In this document: in pieces, positions 7,922 through 14,171 of the stretch
How positions within the stretch are numbered: position 1 is the first letter of the stretch
How the letters are laid out: each line of letters begins with the position of its first letter
NCBI GenBank assembly: GCA_944322285.1
Contig: CALUOR010000037.1
Location: forward strand, 1 to 37,002
Source: an uncultured Bacteroides sp.
Lineage (GTDB): Bacteria > Bacteroidota > Bacteroidia > Bacteroidales > Bacteroidaceae
DNA: 37,002 nt
Reading direction: 5' to 3'
Translations under genes and position numbers: made by a program
The notes under the pieces: generated by a model
Databases searched by the model: none
What the model saw: the letters and a program-made list of their open reading frames with translations, nothing else
What the model was told of the DNA's origin: nothing

Positions 7922-8038
7922 AGAACACAGACTACGCAGACGAGCGCAGAGGCTCGCAGAAAATAAAAGGCTTCGCCTGTTTGCACTGAAAAAATATAAG
8001 TCTGCGTTCATCTGCGTGTTCTGCGTCATCTGCGTTCT
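7922..8038. repeat. Palindromic MITE-like repeat between trpG and trpD (copy A)
   Basis: The ends are inverted and imperfect: AGAACACAGAC at 7922 and ATCTGCGTTCT ending at 8038, each followed inward by further (A/T)CTGCG or CGCAGA modules. The centre carries GGCTTCGCC. The same element occurs at 9094-9284. The 182-base trpG-trpD gap is almost entirely this element; no promoter box was recognised in it. Confidence 0.8.
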
Positions 8039-8074
8039 CTGTGACAGATAAATCATCACTTAATACACATCATC

Positions 8075-9070
8075 ATGAAAGCAATACTTACCCGGCTTTT
8101 CAACCATGAAAGCTTAGACAGAGACGAAGCCCGCCGCCTGATGCTCGGCATCACCGCAGGGCAATATCCCGACACACAGGTAGCCGCCTTGCTGGCCGCC
8201 TACCGTATGCGCGACGTCAGCATAGACGAGTTGCTTGGCTTCCGCGAGGCGTTATTGGAGGTCTGCGTACCCGTGGACTTCGCGCCCTATCGGCCCATCG
8301 ACATCGTAGGCACCGGGGGCGACGGCAAGAACACGTTCAACATCTCCACCTGCGCCTGCTTCGTGGTGGCGGGGGCGGGCTACAAGGTGGCGAAGCACGG
8401 CAACTACGGGGCCACTTCCGTCAGCGGGGCGAGCGACGTCATACGCGAGCACGGCATCCGCTTCACCGCCCACCCGGACACCCTGCGCCGCAGCTTGGAC
8501 GAGGCGGGCATTGCCTACCTGCACGCCCAGTTGTTCCACCCCGCCATGAAGGCCGTAGGCACGGTGCGCAAGACGTTGGGCGTGCGCACCCTCTTCAACC
8601 TGCTTGGCCCGATGATTAACCCCTGCCGCCCCGCCTACCAGCTGCTGGGCGTCAGCGACCTGGCGTTGATGCGCCTCTACACCTACGCCTTTCGCCGCAC
8701 GGGCACGGAGTTCGCCGTGGTGAACAGTCTGGACAACTACGACGAAATCTCCCTGACGGACGAGTTCAAGGTGATGAGCCTGCACGACGAGCACATCTAC
8801 CGTCCGCAGGAGTTGGGCTTCCTCCCCGCCCGTCCCGAGGAACTGCACGGAGGACAGACCAAGCAGGAGGCAAGCCGCATCTTCGACGCCGTGCTGACGG
8901 GCACCGCCACCCCCGCCCAACGCCATTGCGTCCTGGTCAACGCCGCCTTCGCCATCCGCCTGATGGAGCCACGGAAGGGCATCGAGGAGTGCATCGCCCT
9001 CGCCACGGAGGCGTTAGACAGCGGACGGGCGCTAAAAGCACTGAAGAGATTTATTGAGATTAATTGCTAA
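8075..9070 (+). CDS. trpD: Anthranilate phosphoribosyltransferase
   Basis: Transfers phosphoribose from PRPP to anthranilate. The protein has 331 residues, the normal length. The PRPP-binding signature GTGGDGKNTFNIST is followed by the anthranilate-site motif KHGNYGATSVSG, and later RTLFNLLGPMINP. It is isolated from its neighbours by repeat-filled gaps of 182 and 235 bases, in contrast to the overlapping trpC-F-G block, so downstream expression relies on transcription reading through long hairpins. Confidence 0.96.
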   Translation: MKAILTRLFNHESLDRDEARRLMLGITAGQYPDTQVAALLAAYRMRDVSIDELLGFREALLEVCVPVDFAPYRPIDIVGTGGDGKNTFNISTCACFVVAGAGYKVAKHGNYGATSVSGASDVIREHGIRFTAHPDTLRRSLDEAGIAYLHAQLFHPAMKAVGTVRKTLGVRTLFNLLGPMINPCRPAYQLLGVSDLALMRLYTYAFRRTGTEFAVVNSLDNYDEISLTDEFKVMSLHDEHIYRPQELGFLPARPEELHGGQTKQEASRIFDAVLTGTATPAQRHCVLVNAAFAIRLMEPRKGIEECIALATEALDSGRALKALKRFIEINC

Positions 9071-9093
9071 ATGGGAATTTAGTGGACTGATTA

Positions 9094-9284
9094 GGAGAAC
9101 GCAGACTACGCAGACTGGCGCAGAGGCTCGCAGAAAATAAAGGGCTTCGCCTGTCACCCCGAGCGTAGTCGAGGGGTCTCACGTCATACTCATCTCTGCT
9201 CTATGTGAGATGTCTCGACAAGCTCGACATGACAAAAGAAAAAATCTGCGTTCATCTGCGTGCTCTGTGTCGTCTGCGTTCCCC
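9094..9284. repeat. Palindromic MITE-like repeat between trpD and trpA (copy B)
   Basis: The same left part (GAACGCAGACTACGCAGAC ... GGCTTCGCCTG) and right part (TCTGCGTTCATCTGCGTG ... GTCTGCGTTC) as copy A at 7922-8038, but the centre is interrupted by an unrelated 81-bp palindromic repeat at 9153-9233. Copy A keeps the uninterrupted version. Confidence 0.8.
9153..9233. repeat. Second palindromic repeat nested inside copy B
   Basis: Imperfect inverted repeat running from GTCA at 9153 to TGAC at 9233. Left arm GTCACCCCGAGCGTAGTCGA, right arm ending CAAGCTCGACATGAC. It resembles the widespread Bacteroidales repeat of the form GAGATNNNTCGACNAGCTCGACATGAC and is related in its terminal part to the element at 76-120. 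It interrupts the host repeat cleanly. Confidence 0.75.
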
Positions 9285-9305
9285 GGACAGATAAATTATA
9301 AGCTT

Positions 9306-10088
9306 ATGAACCGAATAGACCAACTTTTCCAGCAGAAGCAGGAACGGATACTCTCCGTCTACTTCTGCGCAGGCTGCCCCACGAAGGACGGGACGGCCAA
9401 CGTCCTCCGCTCGCTGCAAGACGGAGGCGTGGATATGATAGAGATAGGCATCCCCTTCAGCGACCCCATGGCGGACGGACCCGTCATACAGGGAGCCGCC
9501 ACACGGGCACTACGGAACGGCATGTCCCTGCGCCTGCTCTTCGGCCAACTGCGCGACATCCGCCGCACGGTACGCATACCGCTGCTGCTGATGGGCTACC
9601 TCAACCCGATACTGAACTATGGCTTCGAGGCCTTCTGCCGGGACTGCCAAGCGTGCGGCATCGACGGGCTGATTATCCCCGACCTGCCCCTGGCGGAATA
9701 CGTAGCGGACTACCGCGACACTGCCTTGCGCTACGGCCTGCACGTCGTCATGCTCATCACGCCCGAGACGAGCGACGAACGGGTGCGAGAGATTGACCGG
9801 CTGACGGGCGGCTTCATCTACATGGTGTCCTCCGCCGCCGTCACCGGGGCGCAACGCTCGTTCAGCGAGGAGCGGCAGGCGTACTTCCGCCACATCGACT
9901 CCTTGGGGCTGACGCATCCCCGCCTGGTAGGCTTCGGCGTGTCCAACCGCGAGACGTTCGACGCCGCATGCAGTGCCTCCTCCGGCGCCATCATCGGCAG
10001 CCGCTTTGTCACGCTCTTGGACGAGTGCGGGGGCGACGCTGCCCGGGCGATAGAGAAGCTGAAAGAGATGATAGGGATAACCGCATGA
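9306..10088 (+). CDS. trpA: Tryptophan synthase alpha chain
   Basis: Cleaves indole-3-glycerol phosphate to indole, which is channelled to TrpB. The protein has 260 residues from the ATG at 9306 (MNRIDQLFQQ). The in-frame extension back to 9210 is repeat sequence and is rejected as the start. The catalytic acids are Glu46 (MIEIGIPFSD) and Asp57 (PMADGPVIQG), the counterparts of Glu49 and Asp60 in the enterobacterial enzyme. The phosphate-site GFGVS is near the C-terminus. It is last in the operon, followed by a strong hairpin. Confidence 0.97.
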   Translation: MNRIDQLFQQKQERILSVYFCAGCPTKDGTANVLRSLQDGGVDMIEIGIPFSDPMADGPVIQGAATRALRNGMSLRLLFGQLRDIRRTVRIPLLLMGYLNPILNYGFEAFCRDCQACGIDGLIIPDLPLAEYVADYRDTALRYGLHVVMLITPETSDERVREIDRLTGGFIYMVSSAAVTGAQRSFSEERQAYFRHIDSLGLTHPRLVGFGVSNRETFDAACSASSGAIIGSRFVTLLDECGGDAARAIEKLKEMIGITA

Positions 10089-10098
10089 AACGAAACCG

Positions 10099-10131
10099 CC
10101 TGCCCTGTGCGAAACAGATGCACGGGGCAGG
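10099..10131 (+). terminator. Hairpin after trpA
   Basis: A 12-bp stem pairs 10099-10110 with 10120-10131 (one G-U) around a 9-base loop. There is no T-run, so termination may be weak or factor-assisted. It lies between trpA and the convergent DUF6169 gene. Confidence 0.6.
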
Positions 10132-10151
10132 TGGAATAAGGAAGGAGAACT

Positions 10152-10649
10152 TTAGGGTTTACCTTCGGTGAGCAACGTTGCACTCTCCTCAAAGTCGGCC
10201 ATAATGGCTTTTAAGCGGGGGGTGCAGTTGTCAACTATGATGCAGAAGAACAGTCCTTCGCCTTCTATCTCGGCATGAGCCTGGCAGATGGTGAAGCGGC
10301 GCTTCTCGGCGTAACGCTCAAACCAAGTGAGGAAGAGGCGGTTGCGGGACTCCTCCCGTCCGTCGCTCGTGTCGCACATGTAGAGCAATACCTCCTGATT
10401 GGAACAAAAGAACTCATCAATGATGGCAAGGATGGTGGCCTCTACCTTGGGGTCGTGGCGGCTGCGGGTCTCTTCTATCTTGCGGATGATGATTTGATAA
10501 GTGTCGCAGCCGCCCAGCACGATGTCCTCTTTGTTGAAACTCACGCTGTAGTGTATGCCCAAATCGGTTCGGAACGTGAAGTCGTTTTCTGACAGAAGCA
10601 ACTCGTAAGGGGCGTGCTCCGCAATATGTTGTAACGAGAACTTTATCAT
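10152..10649 (-). CDS. DUF6169 family protein
   Basis: A 165-residue soluble protein of the Bacteroidales DUF6169 group, with no known activity. Visible features are the N-terminal stretch SLQHIAEHAPYELLLSENDF, a mixed alpha/beta pattern, ILAIIDEFFCSN in the middle and RFTICQAHAEIEGEGLFF near the C-terminus. No signal peptide or membrane segment. Its start codon overlaps the stop of a 46-residue basic ORF by four bases (ATGA), so the pair is one translational unit, like many toxin-antitoxin or regulator-effector pairs. Family call is from recognition of the sequence pattern; function is unknown. Confidence 0.75.
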   Translation of the reverse strand: MIKFSLQHIAEHAPYELLLSENDFTFRTDLGIHYSVSFNKEDIVLGGCDTYQIIIRKIEETRSRHDPKVEATILAIIDEFFCSNQEVLLYMCDTSDGREESRNRLFLTWFERYAEKRRFTICQAHAEIEGEGLFFCIIVDNCTPRLKAIMADFEESATLLTEGKP

Positions 10650-10786
10650 AGCAACACAACCTTACCTTTGATGCCTTCGCGCTTCCACTCCTTAGCGGTC
10701 CGTATCAAGGCTTGTTCCTTGTGCTCCTTGGCCTTCTTGATGGCTTTGAGCAATTCTTCCTTTGTCTTTTCCTTCGTCTTTTCCAT
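10646..10786 (-). CDS. 46-residue Lys/Glu-rich partner of the DUF6169 gene
   Basis: The start is the ATG at 10786, immediately preceded on the coding strand by AGGAGGAAACGT, a strong Shine-Dalgarno sequence rarely seen in this group. The product is almost entirely charged helix (MEKTKEKTKEELLKAIKK and onward). It overlaps the DUF6169 start by four bases. The extension back to 10855 runs through the promoter and is rejected. Size, charge and coupling suit an antitoxin or small regulator, but no family is recognised. Confidence 0.65.
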   Translation of the reverse strand: MEKTKEKTKEELLKAIKKAKEHKEQALIRTAKEWKREGIKGKVVLL

Positions 10787-10817
10787 ACGTTTCCTCCTGA
10801 TGGTTAGCTTCACGGGG

Positions 10818-10825
10818 CAAAGGTA
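10818..10825 (-). promoter_or_regulatory. -7 box for the DUF6169 pair
   Basis: TACCTTTG on the minus strand matches TAnnTTTG 31 bases before the ATG at 10786. No clear -33 box; the region upstream is the terminator hairpin of the preceding HU-related gene. Confidence 0.6.
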
Positions 10826-10858
10826 CAAAAAAGTTGGCGGACTTGCGCCCGCCAACTT
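10826..10858 (-). terminator. Intrinsic terminator of HU-related gene 2
   Basis: A perfect 10-bp stem (10849-10858 with 10831-10840, AAGTTGGCGG on the coding strand) with an 8-base loop is followed by a T-run on the minus strand. It lies 27 bases beyond the HU-related stop and abuts the next promoter. Confidence 0.85.
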
Positions 10859-10885
10859 CCTTTTTGTTTATCCGCATCTGTCCGG

Positions 10886-11371
10886 TCATTCCAGCGGATT
10901 CTCCGTCTCGCCTTCGCCCGGTTCCTCGGTGTCGGTGCCGGGAGTCTCGGTCGTGGTGCCCGTGCCGTCCAGCTTGCTGATGGTCTCGATGTTGCGCCAC
11001 GTCACGTTGGTCACCAGGCCGCGGGTGATGGTGTCGCCCTGGCGGCTGCTTTCGGGCACGAAGCGGACGCGGGTGCCGGTGATGCACTGCGCGGTGACTT
11101 CCTCCTTCGTGGGCTTGCCCTTGCCCTCGGACGTGCAGGTGTAGTAGAAGGTGCCCAGACCCTCCACCTGCACCGAGCGGCCGGCATTCATAAACGTGCC
11201 CATCACCTGGCCCAGGGCCGTGAGGGCGGCTTTCGTGTCACCCTTGCTGACGGTGGATATGAGGGCGATCTGGTCGCACAGTTCGTCCATGTCCACCGGC
11301 TTGTCGGCCGTGATGGCCTGCGGGTACCACAGTTTGGAAAGTTTTTTGTAAATAGGTTTGAAAAATGCCAT
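10886..11371 (-). CDS. HU-related long histone-like DNA-binding protein (copy 2)
   Basis: A 161-residue protein related to copy 1 at 201-683. Shared patterns include the YPQAI start region, the ALISTVSKGDTKAALTALGQ segment (FVSTVSRSDVRAVLGD in copy 1) and QVEGLGTFYYTC (HVDGLGYFRYVL). The tail after about residue 130 is low-complexity Thr/Glu/Pro/Gly and acidic. The two proteins are clearly diverged, unlike the promoters of the lipoprotein genes upstream of them. It sits 231 bases after the lipoprotein 2 stop, and the gap holds a 22-bp palindrome array, the same arrangement as copy 1. Confidence 0.87.
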   Translation of the reverse strand: MAFFKPIYKKLSKLWYPQAITADKPVDMDELCDQIALISTVSKGDTKAALTALGQVMGTFMNAGRSVQVEGLGTFYYTCTSEGKGKPTKEEVTAQCITGTRVRFVPESSRQGDTITRGLVTNVTWRNIETISKLDGTGTTTETPGTDTEEPGEGETENPLE

Positions 11372-11406
11372 AAACGTATGATTTTATGGTGAAACATCTG
11401 CCTGAC

Positions 11407-11448
11407 CCCCTTCAGAAGGGGCTGTAGCGGCCTTTCGGGGCGGGGGGG
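11407..11448. other. Palindrome and G7 run in the HU-related 2 leader
   Basis: A tight palindrome CCCCTTCAGAAGGGG (11407-11421) is followed by a second G/C-rich stretch and a run of seven G at 11442-11448. It lies between the HU-related start (11371) and the palindrome array. Possible leader structure; the G-run is outside any coding frame and could alter spacing if it slips. Confidence 0.45.
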
Positions 11449-11538
11449 TGACAGGTATCAGAAGTGTCGCCGACACCTATCAGAAGTGTCACGGACACCT
11501 ATCAGAAGTGTCGGACACAGGTATCAGAAGTGTCACCC
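11446..11538. repeat. Four-unit 22-bp palindrome array
   Basis: TATCAGAAGTGTC begins at 11456, 11478, 11500 and 11522, exactly every 22 bp. Each unit forms a small inverted repeat GACAC...GTGTC around CTATCAGAA (first and last have a variant left arm). GGGTGACA at 11446-11453 and TGTCACCC at 11531-11538 bracket the array as an inverted repeat. The position relative to the HU-related gene (84 bases upstream) and the unit number match the array at 763-900, but the sequence is unrelated. Confidence 0.85.
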
Positions 11539-11544
11539 ACCTTC

Positions 11545-11560
11545 CTCAGCCTTGGCTGAG
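11545..11560. terminator. Short hairpin after lipoprotein 2
   Basis: CTCAGCC and GGCTGAG separated by TT (11545-11560), 42 bases beyond the lipoprotein stop at 11603. No T-run is present, so terminator function is tentative. Confidence 0.4.
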
Positions 11561-11602
11561 ACCCTCTTCGGTTGTCAGGATTTATTTAGTATTGATTATT
11601 CT

Positions 11603-13121
11603 TCATCTTTGCCCTCCGACTTCCGTGGTGGGACTGTCTTCGTCCAAAACGTTGTTTTCGAGGATGGCGCCGGACTGAGCATACCCGGCAATGCCGCCGA
11701 CGAAAACCTCACCTCTCTTACCTCCCGTCACGCTACCGGCATTGGTGCAGCGCTCGATGCTGCCCCCATTAGCCTCGCCCACGATGCCTCCGGTGTAGTT
11801 CGTAAGTTCGCCTGTTGTATCGGAAGCGTCGATGTCGCCATCATTCGTGCAGCTCTCGATGGTACCACCAAGGAGCGCTCCGGCTATGCTGCCGACACGG
11901 ATATACGCGCCATTACCGGTAACGGTCATGTCCACGTCCATAATCAGGTTGCAGACCGTGCCGCCAATATAGCTGAACAAACCGAACATCCCTGATATAT
12001 TGCCGGTCAGCGTGCCGCTGATGGTGTGATTGCCGCCATCGAAGGTGCCTTCGAGGTATGTCGGATCCCAGTTGGTTCTGGTTATCTCGATGTCGGTTTC
12101 GAGGCGGGCGTGCTTCTCAGAGTCTGTATAACCAAGACCGTAGGTCAGGTAGCACAGCAGGTCGGCGCCGCTGGTGATGCGGTAGGGGTCGGTATCGGTG
12201 CCGCTGCCTTGCAGGGAGGTGGAGGCTATGGTGTAATCGCTTAGTACGTTGGGGCCGAACTTGATGGGGATGTCGCCCCACTCGCCAAGGCTGACGGTGA
12301 TGCTGAGGGATTCCTGCGGCACGATGGATGCGCCGCCTATGTTGCCGCTCAGTTTGAGGTATGTGCCGGGGCTGGGCGTGGCGGCGACGGCGGCTACGTC
12401 AGTGTTGTTCACCTTGACGGTGATGTTCTGCTCCTCGTCCGCCTTGGTCATGACGTAGAAGGTGGCTACTTTTTCGTCCGGGGCGATGGTTTCATCGATT
12501 TGTTTGGTGTAGGTGTAGGCGGCGGATTGGTTCAATACGCCGTCCTTTGCGCTGATGGCGGTGTATGCCTTCTCCAAGGTGACGGAGACGGTGTTGTCGT
12601 AATGCAACTCGTCAGTGGTGTTGATAAGGGTGATTTTGCTGACGGCGAAGTCCAGGGTCAGGTTGATGCTTGTGTCTGTGCCGTTCCACTCATAGTAGCC
12701 CCGGTAGGCGATGCCCATGGATTCGCCTGCGGCGGTTGCCACTTGGATGTTCTGCAGGCCGTTGTCGGCATTATAGTAGTCTTTGCCTCGGTCCGCCCAG
12801 ATGAGGAACTCGTAGTTGCGGTTGATGTAGAGGGAGAAGGTCCGGGTCAACTCACCGGTGAGGGTTTCTACCGCGCCCGGCGTGCCGTCCTCTATCACCT
12901 GCATCAGGTAGCGGGTGGGCATCTCCTCATCGCTGACGGCGGAGCGTGTCATGGCTTCGGGCAGGTTGAGGGTGAGGGTGACGGTGCGTGTCTCGCCGTC
13001 GGCGGGCAGGGGTTCGTTGTCGTCGCTGTGGCAGGCGGCCAGCAGCAGGAGGGAGCACAGGAGCCCTACGAAGTTAAACTTCGCTAAAATTGGGGGGGGT
13101 AATTCTTAATATTTGTTTCAT
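11603..13121 (-). CDS. GLUG-motif fimbrillin-like surface lipoprotein 2, out of frame at a poly-C tract
   Basis: A lipoprotein of about 505 residues if in frame, paralogous to the gene at 913-2462. Signal LLLLAAC followed by HSDDNEP is identical to copy 1. A fimbrillin-like domain is followed by three GLUG-type repeats (GSIAGALLGG, GGIVGEANGG, GGIAGYAQSG). The lipoprotein frame has a stop at 13106-13108 and no start codon after it. The start belongs to the ATG at 13121 (MKQILRIT), which is in another frame and stops after 15 codons. The C-run at 13092-13099 has eight C on the coding strand; seven C would restore the full protein. The internal Met at 12952 lies after the lipobox. Presumed outer-membrane, surface-exposed; binding partner unknown. 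Confidence 0.85.
13092..13099 (-). repeat. Poly-C tract (C8) at the start of lipoprotein 2
   Basis: Eight C on the coding strand. The bases after the run differ from locus 1 (AATTTTAGC instead of GTTTTAGC), so here length 7 or 10 is the in-frame state, whereas locus 1 needs 8. Confidence 0.8.
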
Positions 13122-13163
13122 AGGAATAAAGAATTTATAGATGAATAATTCAGAGTATCGCGC

Positions 13164-13215
13164 CAAAGGTAAGCGGTTTTCCTGACATGGGCAAGGGGCG
13201 GGGGTATTTTTTTTC
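13164..13215 (-). promoter_or_regulatory. Promoter of lipoprotein 2 with conserved upstream block
   Basis: TACCTTTG at 13164-13171 and TTG at 13192-13194 (20-base spacing) on the minus strand. From the signal peptide to beyond -33 the sequence is nearly identical to 2390-2555, showing recent duplication or gene conversion. Confidence 0.75.
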
Positions 13216-13229
13216 TATTTTGTGGTAGA

Positions 13230-13490
13230 TTACTTGTAGCATACTTCTCGAAATTGTTCCATTCTGCGATTCATTTCTTCATTGCTGATGTATCTGCCTG
13301 CGGCAAAGTCAGCTTCGCTTTCGTCAATCCATGCGTTAATCTCTTCCATGGTGTAGGGGGTGAGGCGTTCTTCCTCTTCCTCATGCACTTCTTCATAATC
13401 ATAGAGCTTGCTTGCCAGCCAATGACGATCGCCGGCGGGGAGCGCGAGTATCTGGCTCCACAAGTCTTGTACGGATAGGGTTGCGTTCAT
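13230..13490 (-). CDS. Orphan duplicate of the antitoxin, with a different C-terminus
   Basis: An 86-residue acidic protein. Residues 1-54 match the antitoxin at 13823-14077 except for His36 in place of Tyr36, and the DNA is nearly identical there. After residue 66 the sequences diverge (YISNEEMNRRMEQFREV against GIPAEEADREMDEFLQTL). No toxin gene follows; the next element downstream is the lipoprotein promoter region. It starts 24 bases after the toxin stop, so it is probably on the same transcript. The C-terminal half of such antitoxins usually contacts the toxin, so this copy may neutralise another toxin or act only as a regulator. That is inference. Confidence 0.75.
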   Translation of the reverse strand: MNATLSVQDLWSQILALPAGDRHWLASKLYDYEEVHEEEEERLTPYTMEEINAWIDESEADFAAGRYISNEEMNRRMEQFREVCYK

Positions 13491-13514
13491 AATCGGTTCC
13501 TCCTATTATTTGAG

Positions 13515-13826
13515 TTATTTTATGTTGTCAGCTTGGGCGGCGGGCTCGCGGCGGGTGTCCCAGAGGGCGGCGATGCGGATGTTGTCACCTTCGGCATAGT
13601 AGACCAACTTGTTTTGCTTACTGATAACTACACTGCGATAGTCCCGTTTTCTGTCCTGCAACAAAGATTCCTTAGGGCCAATGGCAGGATTGCTTATTAT
13701 GAGACTAACCCACATCTTAATGTTTTGGCTGAACTTCTGAACAGCTTTTAGGCCAAATTCTCTACGAATATATCTTGCCGTTTCCTTTCGTTGGTACTGG
13801 GCAAGGGGAGACCACGTAACTTTCAT
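13515..13826 (-). CDS. RelE/ParE superfamily toxin
   Basis: A 103-residue basic protein with the RelE/ParE pattern: MKVTWSPLAQYQRKETARYI at the N-terminus, a central helix (LKAVQKFSQNIKMWVSLI), then strands DYRSVVISKQNKLVYYAEGDNIRIAALWDTRREP. The ending IxIxxLWDTRR-type strand is typical of the ParE branch. The expected role is growth inhibition when the antitoxin is lost, either by gyrase (ParE) or mRNA (RelE) attack; the sequence does not settle which. Its ATG overlaps the antitoxin stop by four bases. It is flanked on both sides by antitoxin paralogues. Confidence 0.88.
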   Translation of the reverse strand: MKVTWSPLAQYQRKETARYIRREFGLKAVQKFSQNIKMWVSLIISNPAIGPKESLLQDRKRDYRSVVISKQNKLVYYAEGDNIRIAALWDTRREPAAQADNIK

Positions 13827-14077
13827 AAGGTTTGCAGAAATTCGTCCATTTCCCGATCAGCTTCTTCCGCCGGTATCCCTCTGCCTGCGGCAAAGTCCGC
13901 TTCGGCTTGGTCTAACCATGCGTTAATCTCTTCCATGGTGTAGGGGGTGAGGCGTTCCTCCTCTTCCTCATACACTTCTTCATAATCATAGAGCTTGCTT
14001 GCCAGCCAATGACGGTCGCCGGCGGGGAGCGCGAGTATCTGGCTCCACAAGTCTTGTACGGATAGGGTTGCGTTCAT
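13823..14077 (-). CDS. Cognate antitoxin
   Basis: An 84-residue acidic protein immediately before the toxin, with a four-base overlap. The N-terminus MNATLSVQDLWSQILALPAG is followed by a highly acidic linker (YEEVYEEEEE). Such short addiction-module antitoxins of Bacteroidales lack a clear classical DNA-binding fold by eye; the pattern resembles the uncharacterised addiction-module component proteins that accompany RelE/ParE toxins. Preceded by a good promoter at 14116-14146. Confidence 0.82.
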   Translation of the reverse strand: MNATLSVQDLWSQILALPAGDRHWLASKLYDYEEVYEEEEERLTPYTMEEINAWLDQAEADFAAGRGIPAEEADREMDEFLQTL

Positions 14078-14115
14078 AATCTATTGTATATTATATATTA
14101 TGGTGTTACGGAAGA

Positions 14116-14163
14116 CAAAAGTACGTGTTTCCGCGGGATATGGCAAGCGACGGGGGATATTTT
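14116..14163 (-). promoter_or_regulatory. Promoter of the toxin-antitoxin cluster
   Basis: On the minus strand TACTTTTG (14116-14123) and TTG (14144-14146) are spaced by 20 bases. The block beyond -33 (14141-14163) matches the one upstream of both lipoprotein genes. Confidence 0.7.
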
Positions 14164-14171
14164 TGCATAAA

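Noticed and set aside
9210-9305. N-terminal extension of trpA
   Set aside because: The extra 32 codons are the palindromic repeat copy B and do not resemble the family; ATG at 9306 matches the normal start.
11442-11448. G7 run upstream of HU-related gene 2 as another coding phase switch
   Set aside because: It is in the untranslated leader, not within a reading frame; at most it could change spacing, so no switch is claimed.
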